Origin: Larix kaempferi
Taxonomy: Eukaryota; Streptophyta; Pinopsida; Pinales; Pinaceae
Direction: 5' to 3'
Assembly: GCA_027924585.1 (NCBI GenBank)
Contig: BSBM01000486.1
Span: 42,774,501-42,838,500 of the forward strand
Length of the DNA: 64,000 bases
Below the pieces are notes generated by a model. That model was given only the letters and a program-made list of their open reading frames with translations, ran no database searches and had not been told where the DNA came from. The position numbers were made by a program, and so were the translations under genes. Below, piece after piece: positions 57,318-64,000 of the stretch. Every line of letters begins with the position of its first letter. The first letter of the stretch is position 1.

Positions 57318-57901
57318 TCCTCCACATTTGAGAGTCTACATATGGACACAACCAGTTATACTTTTCCTATAGATATCCGGGTTGCGCATGGCGACAGTAT
57401 GCAGATGTACACCAGTTTTATACTCCCTCGATTATATAGTTACATGTACATATACTTCTCAAAGATGACTCTCAGTCTTTGAGTCCCTATAGATGTTGGA
57501 CACCTTCAGTTTCAGCAGTTCATCAGTTATTCCAGTGTATCAGTTATTGATCAGTCATGATATGATCATGAGTACATCCCAAAATGATGTCCCCTCTGGA
57601 CCGTTATGATGTACCAGCAGATGTTTTATGTATTTTCTCAAGTCCCCCTTCTTGGGACTAATTGTTTATATATGTCTTGATACGAGCATGGGTATGCCCG
57701 CCTCGTCCATCATCAGAGATTATTCCTTATTCATATTGAGGCCATGTAATATTTGTTTATTTGTTGCAGCTTCCAAGGGTCGCGGATCCAAACTCCAATC
57801 GGTCTCTTCTCCTCCCCAAAACCCCAGAAAAAAAGACAAAAGAACTATGATGTCTATCGGCCATACAATGAGCTCCTGCCCTCACACATCATGGGGCAAT
57901 C
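57318..57901 (+). other. 3' end of Gy interior with probable polypurine tract
   Basis: Continues the Gy 3' region after B. No sustained frame is recognised (57628-57978 is open for 116 codons but crosses into the LTR). ATGGGGCAATC just before the 3' LTR is a plausible PPT. Confidence 0.55.
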
Positions 57902-58606
57902 TGTTAACACCCAAAAAGTGCTCACTAGCTCATTCCCTTATTCACATGACCCATTTGTCCACTTTTTCCACCATCTGAGCCTCTCAAGCCAACAAAAGGT
58001 CACCAAAAGGCCTTAGTACACCCCTTTTCCCACTCAAAAAGATTATTTTTCCTAAAAAAGCATAAAAAACCCTCAAAAAGGGTCCAAAATTCCCAAAAAT
58101 ATTAAAAAGGGAATAAAAATATTAATTTTATTCAAAAAAGGAAAAAGGAGGGAAAAGTACCTAAACCATGTTGGTCAATACCATTGGTTTCCACAAAACC
58201 ACAAATGGTATTCCCCACCACCAAAACCTATAAAAAGGTGGTAGGGGCTACTCATTTCACATCCATCCATATTCCTATCCTCATGCTGCCAAAATCTCCC
58301 TTGAGTTTTTGGCCATTGTAGCAACCTTGGAGAAAGGACCCATTGGAGATTGGAGCTGCTCACCATTGGAGCTTCCCAAATATCTTCATCAATCGAAGGT
58401 ATTCTTATTGCAAGCATTTGCTTGCCCCCATTTTTTAATACAAAATTATTTCTCATATTTCTTGTTCTTGTTCTTTAATTCAAAAATGCACATGCTAGTT
58501 TAGTTTAGTTTAGATTTAGTTTATTGTTTTTGTTTAATATTGAGACTACTTCTACTAGTTAGCAGGTGCCCATAGCACTAAGCTTGGTTGCAAAACCAAG
58601 CCAACA
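57902..58606 (+). repeat. 3' LTR of element Gy (705 bp)
   Basis: Same length and ends as 38950-39654, with about 8 substitutions and no net indel by eye. Confidence 0.96.
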
Positions 58607-59241
58607 CTTAAAACATTACTGTGAATCAGTTCAAGAGGTTGAGAGGCTCTCCTTGCCTTCCCTTTCTCAAACTTATGCTCTGGATGTTTTCCAATCAAAC
58701 AACCTTTACAAGTGCCTTTAGCAAATTCGATATTGGGTAGTCCTTCGACCATTTTTAGATTGTGCATGTCTTGCAAGTACTTGTAGTTGAGGTGCCCAAA
58801 TATTTCGTGCCATACTCTGCTCTCTTCATTAGCATGTGTGTGTAGAGCACTTTGTTTTGAGTAAGGTAGGAAGTGAGAAAACTCATAGAGTTTCGAATTA
58901 TGATCAGCAACACCTTTTGCAATGATGTTTCCAGTTGAAATCTCTTGTATTTCGACCTCATTAGGAGTGAAGTTGACCTTCTTGGGTACTCCTTTATGGG
59001 TCATCTGGTCGACAAAAAGAATATTGGAAGTAAGAGTAGGGACATAGAGTACATCACTGAAGTATCCATGCTCAAGATTTATCCTTCCAATCCCCTTAGA
59101 GGAGACCTCAGAATCATTCCCCAACAAGATTGAAGGGCCAACTGTGGATTCAAAACCAGAGAAGAGATTATTGGAAGCACACATGTGTCTTGATGCTCCA
59201 GAATCAATTATGAAGGAGGAATCTTTTGAAGCACCGGCCAT
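58607..59241 (-). pseudogene. A2 protease and integrase N-terminal half
   Basis: From 59241: MAGASKDSS, protease FIIDSGASRHMC with intact D-S-G (59198-59206), then the pre-integrase region (ILLGNDSEVSSKGIG...), LWHEIFGHLN-like VWHEIFGHLN, CKGCLIGKHPEHKF and the first catalytic region IHSNV, where Asp has become Asn. The frame is cut by Gy at 58607 and continues at 38949. It is in the same phase as A2 gag. Confidence 0.88.
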
Positions 59242-60159
59242 GAGTGCATGGCACCTCTCCTTGTCCTCATATCTGGGGTCATATTTCTTCCTTCTAGCAC
59301 TTGTAGGTACTGGGAGGATGTTTTTCTAAAGTAGTCATGCCATTAGATCTATTGTCTTCTTCGTGCAGGAACTCTCAGGATGGAATCCTCTGTTACAGTA
59401 AGGACATTTGGATTTATCCTTTTGAGATTGCTTGCCTCTCTTAGAATTCGAAGCCCCCTCTGAATGATAGGGAGCCTCTCTTGGCTTCTGGTCATTCGAA
59501 TTTATTTATTTTCCTTTTTTATTCCCTTTTCCATTCGCATTCTTCCCTTCTGCAACTGCAATAGATGAATCCATCCTTGGTTTTATCACTCCCATTTGCA
59601 CTAGTTTGTCCTGCTCTTGAGAGAGAGACAAGATGAATGCTGCAAGCGTGGGCATTTTCCAATTAGGAATGGATATTTTCATTGAATGGAAGGTGGAGAA
59701 AAAAACTGAGTAATCAAGACCCAATTTTGACAGAATGGCAAGGATAAGTTGCTTCTCTTCTTTCTCTATTCCATATGACTTTAGCTGTGAAACCATATTT
59801 TTGAACTTGGTAAAGAACTCATTAATTGAGTCGAAGCTGTTGGGGCTCAAAGAGATAATCTCCTTTTCTAATTGGTGACCCTTCAAATCATCCTTCTGCC
59901 CAAATAGAGTTTCAAGCTTGGTCCAAAACTCGTTTGGAGTTTTGAGATCAATGACATGAAAGTGTAGATCATCGGAAATACTGAGGAGTAGCAGTCCAAC
60001 TGCTTCATCAAGTCTATCAAGATAATTTGATTTCTCAATAGCACCAGTGGGTTCGACTACTGTCCCATTCAACACTCTAGAGAGGATTTTGGACTTCATG
60101 AAGATGTCCATCTCCGCTTTCCATTCAAAATAGTTGAAGGAGGTGAGTTTTAGATCCAT
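59242..60159 (-). pseudogene. A2 gag, best-preserved copy of the family
   Basis: Open for 217 codons from 60159 (MDLKLTSFNYFEWKAEM) to TAA at 59506. It contains the whole copia gag core (LDRLDEAVGLLLLSI, FHVIDLKTPNEFWTKLETLF, INEFFTKFKNMVSQLKSYG, FILSLSQEQDKLVQMG) and a Lys/Gly/Asn-rich end. After the TAA the same phase continues into an intact CCHC zinc knuckle, CPYCNRGFHPESSC (59365-59406), then two more stops before protease. The capsid part could still be translatable. Confidence 0.85.
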
Positions 60160-60429
60160 AGTAGCTACTAAATGCGCTTTTGAATGATGGAATAAACCTG
60201 CAAAACAAATGAAACTTGGTTGGATATTTTTTGTAGAATCTAAAGAACACTGCTTTAGGACAGTGAGAACTTTTGACCGGATCCTTCACACCTGTATAGA
60301 CCTCACTGGATTGCTCTAGTGAATTCAAGGAAATAGCACCAGGATTTGCTGTGGAAATCCAGAGGCTTCTCGTGCTCTATTGAAAAACATTTGTTCAATA
60401 AACTGCTGCAATTCGAATAGCTGTAAAAA

Positions 60430-60441
60430 GCTATGATACCA
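60430..60441 (-). other. Primer-binding site of A2
   Basis: The minus strand reads TGGTATCATAGC, one mismatch from the initiator tRNA-Met complement, adjacent to the LTR. Confidence 0.85.
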
Positions 60442-61119
60442 TGTGAAATTCCACAGGAGGAGATCACTTTAGCTTGAACAAACCTCACAATTTCACTCAA
60501 ATAATTGCAAAGAAGAAGAGATAGAATATGATCAAAATTCACACATGAAACTCAAAGAATGTGGAAAAATGTTGTAATTACATTCATCAGCTGTAAGCTG
60601 GAAAAAATATGAGAGTACAATAGAATGGATTCAATATCAATTAAGGTGATTCGAATTCTCCTCAAGGCATGGCTTGGAATGCATTGGAACCATCACCCAA
60701 TCAGTGGTAGTGGCCACCAATAGTCAAATATCAGTCAAATGTGAGTCTAACTGATGCATGTGAGCGCTAATCTAGGGAAGGAGACTCCAAGGTCACATGA
60801 GAGACTATTAGTAGTCAAGTGGCACTCCGATATAGAAAAATGGGAGCTACAGTTAGTTAACTGAGCAATCAATGCATGAACTGACTATGAGGTCCTATAT
60901 GTGTGTAGTGGGGCGCATTAGTATCCAGATGATGAAAACAATGCGCACTACGTAGGTAGGAGGGCTACTGATGGCTAGAGACAATCTCTAGGGGGCTCAA
61001 AACTGAGGACTAGGTGATGGGATACTACCATACGAATGACTGGGTGCATGCAGTATGCATGCATGCAGAATGCATGCAATGCACGCAAATACAATAATGA
61101 AGGTGAGAGTATTCCAACA
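60442..61119 (-). repeat. LTR shared by A2 (as 5') and A3 (as 3'), 678 bp
   Basis: Minus-strand ends TGTTGGAATACT and ATTTCACA. The A2 PBS is on its left; a C-run (PPT of A3) and the A3 3' region are on its right. It keeps the CATGCATG cluster near 61043-61085. Confidence 0.9.
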
Positions 61120-61279
61120 CCCCCCCGCAAGCCAGAATATGAGGAAATATAACTGAAAAAATAGGGTCGTGGTAACTGAGACCAAAGGTCACCCCGCACA
61201 ACAATCTAAACAAAAGTGAGGAAAGAGGGAGAAATCAATGGGAACAAAAACCCCCTCAAGATAGACTGTAAAAATCTAA

Positions 61280-63051
61280 TCAAGAATGTGCATCACTCAC
61301 CCCAAAAGAAGGTAAGTGAACTTCTTCACTGAAAAAGCAACTGTTGGCAAGAAGTGGATCTGTGTGAGCAGGTGAAAACCTTCCATTCTGAAAATCATAT
61401 ATGGTTCTTCTTGGATCAAGTGGATATCCAAAAATATCACCGACAAATCTAAGAGTTTTGGTAGCCCATCTAGGAAGAGGAGGATCTTCATGTTCTTATG
61501 GATATGGATCTACCATTCGCTCATCTTCACTTTCAGGTGATAGATCTTTGGGTTCTTGTGAATTTGGATCTAGCATTCACTCTTCATCACTTTCAGACTC
61601 ATAATATGAACTTTCTTGAGAGGAAGCTTCTCTCTCTTGTTCATCAAGTAGTGGTGGTGTGGTAGGAAAGCAGTTTACATCAACATAATGAGTATCATGC
61701 AGTGGCCACTCCTCAAACTGAACACTTCTTTCAAGAAATGTTTGCATAGTGGTTGGATCTAGAAGTTTGTAGGCCTTTGAACTCAGTGCATAACTGACCA
61801 GTATACACTCTCTTATTTGTGGATCTAATGATCTCCTTTTCTTAGTTGGAATCCTTTCAGAAGATTTGGATCCAAAGACTCTAAGATGAGATACATTAGG
61901 TATGTAACCCATCCATGCTTCGAAAGGAGTTTTACCTTTCAATCCTTTGTGAGGGACTCTGTTATGGAGGTAAGCAGCACAGTTGATGGCTTATTCCCAA
62001 AGAATAGGATGCAATCCTTTAGACTCTAGCATGCAGGTTTCCATTTCCTTCAAGGTTCTGTTCTTTCGCTTTGCAACACCATTTTGATATGGTGTGTAGG
62101 GAACAATGTGCTGCATCTCTATGCCTTCATCTGCACAAAAGGATTGGAACTAACTCTTTACATACCCTCCTCTAGTATTAGTTTTGACGACCTTGATCTT
62201 TCTGTCAGAGAAATTTTCTACAGAATATTTGAAGAACTTGAAGTATCCAAACACTTATGATTTCAATCTGAGAAAATACACCCAACTGAATCTAGAATAG
62301 TCATCAATGAAATTTAGGATATACCTTGCCTTGTTCAGAGATAGATTTGGAAGTGGTCCTAAAACATCACTGTGAATCAGTTCAAGAGGTTGATAGGCTC
62401 TCCTTTCCTTCCTTTTATCAAACTTATGCTCTAGATGTTTTCCAATCAAACAACCTTTACAGGTGCCTTCAGCAAATTTGATATTGGGTAGTCCTTCAAC
62501 AATTTTCTGATTGTGCATGTATTGCAAGTACTTGTAGCTGAGGTGCCCAAATATTTCATGCCAGAGACTGCTCTCTTCATTTTCATGTGTGCATAGAGCA
62601 CTCTATTTTGAGTAAGGTAGGAAGTGAGAAAACTCAAAGAGTTTTGAATTGTGATCAACAACAGCTTTTGTAGTGATGTTTCCAATTGACATCTCTTGTA
62701 TTTCGACCTCATTAGGAGTGAAGATGACATTCTTGGGTACTCCTATATGGGTCATCTAGTAGATAGGAATAATATTGACAGTAAGAGTAGGGCCATAGAG
62801 TACATCACTGAAGTACCCATGCTCAATATTGATCCTTCTAATCCCCTCAAAGGATACCTCAGAATCATTCCCCAACAAGATTGAAGGGCCAACCATGGAT
62901 TAGAAACCAGAGAATAGATTCTTGGAAGCACACATGTGTCTTGATGCTCCAGAATCAATGATGAAGGAGGAATGTTTTGAAGCACCATCCATGAGTGCAT
63001 GGCACCTCTCCTTGTCCTCAGATCTAGGATCAAATTCCTTCCTTTTAGCAC
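61280..63051 (-). pseudogene. A3 protease and integrase, ending before reverse transcriptase
   Basis: Same layout as A1: protease with intact D-S-G near 62949-62957, pre-integrase region, CKGCLIGKHLEHKF, IHSDVLGP, then several frame breaks. The catalytic Glu codon at 62069-62071 now encodes Lys. The tail has GKTPFEAWMGYIP, VSYALSSKAYKLLDPTTMQT, the acidic repeat and LPSFGVSDAHS with a stop at 61280. No reverse transcriptase follows; the PPT and LTR come next. Confidence 0.85.
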
Positions 63052-63909
63052 CTGCAGGTACTGGGAGGCTATTTTTTTGAAGTAGCTGTGCCATTAGATC
63101 TATTGTCTTCTTCACGTAGGCACTCTCAAGATGGAATCCTCTGTTACAATAAGGACATTTGTATTTCTCCTTTTGAGATTACTTGCCTCTCTTAGAATTC
63201 AAAGCCCCTTATGACTGATAGGGAGCCTCTCTTGGATTCTTCTCACTCAACTTTCTTTCTTTTCATTTTTGCTTCCATTTTCCATTCACGTTCTTCCCTT
63301 CTACAAATGCAAGAGCTAAATCCATCCTTGGTTTGATCACTCCCATTTGCAGTAGTTTGTCCTGGTCTTGAGAGAGAGACAGGATGAATGCTACAAGAGT
63401 GGGCATTTTCCAATTTGGAATGGATATTTTCGCTGAGTAGAAGGTGGAGACAAAAACTAAGTAATCAGGACCCAATTTTGACAGAATGGCAAGGATAAGC
63501 TGCTTCTCTTCTTTCTCTATTCCATATGACTTTAGTTGTGAAACCATATTTTTGAACTTGGTAAAGAACTCATTAATTGAGTCGAAGTTGCTGGGGCTCA
63601 GAGAGATAAGCTCCTTTTCTAATTGGTGACCCTTCAAATCATCCTTCTGCCCAAACAAATTTTCAAGCTTGGTCCAAAACTCCTTTGGAGTTTTGAGATC
63701 AATGACATGAAAGTGTAGATCATCAGAAATATTGAGGAGTAGCAGTCCAACTACTTCATCAAGTCTATCAAGATACTTTGATTTCTCCATAGCACCAGTG
63801 GGTTCGACTACTGTCCCATTCAACACTCTAGACAGGCTGTTGGACTTCATGAAGATTTCCATCTCCGCTTTCCATTCGAAATAGTTGAAGGAGGTGAGTT
63901 TATGGATCC
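63052..63909 (-). pseudogene. A3 gag
   Basis: The start ATG at 63907-63909 is followed by one extra base and an early TAA (M-D-P-stop). The gag core then reads open from 63862 to 63263 (MEIFMKSNSL, LDRLDEVVGLLLLNI, INEFFTKFKNMV, FILSLSQDQDKL). The zinc knuckle lies near 63110-63160. Sequence from 63910 to the right edge is A3 leader; the PBS and 5' LTR are outside. Confidence 0.85.
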
Positions 63910-64000
63910 ATAGTAGCTACTGAATGCACTTCTGAATGATGGAATAAACCTTCAAAACAAATGAAATTTGGCTGGAGATTTGTTGCAGAATATAAAGAAC

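Larger units (their letters stand above)
38950..58606 (+). mobile_element. Element Gy: Ty3/gypsy retrotransposon, split by element B
   Basis: Two 705-bp LTRs (38950-39654, 57902-58606) flank a leader, a single-frame gag-pol (41523-48387) and a long repeat-rich 3' region that holds element B. The LTRs differ at about 8 sites by eye. It interrupts A2 integrase: flanks are CCTGA (38945-38949) and CTTAA (58607-58611), a target duplication with two transitions. Integrase has no chromodomain-like tail, which fits a non-chromovirus (Tat/Athila-like) lineage; this lineage call is inference. Confidence 0.92.
33219..64000 (-). mobile_element. Copia family A: head-to-tail array of three copies sharing LTRs
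   Basis: On the minus strand each unit has PBS, gag, protease, integrase, a short 3' region and a PPT. Three LTRs (33219-33931, 37006-37688, 60442-61119) separate A1, A2 and A3. Left of 37006 is the PBS of A1 while right of 37688 is the 3' end of A2; the same holds at 60442/61119 for A2 and A3. So the two middle LTRs each serve two units. A3 runs off the right edge. All three lack reverse transcriptase and RNase H. A2 contains the nested Gy and B elements. Confidence 0.88.

Noticed and set aside
1-64000. CRISPR arrays, operons or bacterial features
   Set aside because: No regularly spaced identical repeats with unique spacers; all tandem repeats are direct minisatellites in plant retroelements.

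Overview
The window is plant nuclear DNA made almost entirely of nested, decayed LTR retrotransposons of both the Ty1/copia and Ty3/gypsy types. I found no single-copy host gene, rRNA, tRNA or CRISPR. Several primer-binding sites match the plant initiator tRNA-Met (TGGTATCAGAGC and variants), and all elements have plant-type gag-pol. The depth of nesting and the age of most copies suggest a large-genome seed plant, possibly a gymnosperm, but the species call is weak inference.

Left block (1-10979). A minus-strand element, here called G, has its 5' LTR at 7386-7622, its PBS at 7372-7383 and its gag at 1-1261; its pol lies off the left edge. Between PBS and gag sits a broken reading frame of about 1,150 codons and unknown function (2463-5914), with an array of near-palindromic repeats upstream. 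G sits in a decayed minus-strand gypsy pol, called H (7623-8245). 8246-10979 is unassigned.

Middle block (10980-30615). A gypsy element E begins with a 1385-bp LTR (10980-12364). Its gag is split by copia element C (14814-29959, target duplication AATCA). C's integrase is in turn split by element D (18343-27333, target duplication GTCAG/GTTAG). D has LTRs of about 1385 bp related to those of E, but about 6.2 kb of repeat-rich interior without recognisable gag or pol, so it looks non-autonomous and dependent on E-like relatives.

Right block (30616-64000). F (30616-33218) has an LTR-like start and an unknown gene carrying an exact 882-bp tandem duplication. Next comes a head-to-tail array of a minus-strand copia family, A. 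Three internal regions (A1, A2, A3) share the LTRs between them (33219-33931, 37006-37688, 60442-61119). All three encode gag-protease-integrase and stop before reverse transcriptase. A2 is split by a gypsy element Gy (38950-58606, two 705-bp LTRs), which is itself split downstream of pol by a copia element B (50085-57312, two 649-bp LTRs, target duplication CTGAC).

The most interesting points are the reverse-transcriptase-less array with shared LTRs, and an age paradox: the inner element B has more diverged LTRs than the outer element Gy. Also notable are D as a possible dependent relative of E, and two large unknown genes (2463-5914, and the duplicated F gene). Difference counts were made by eye and need an alignment.
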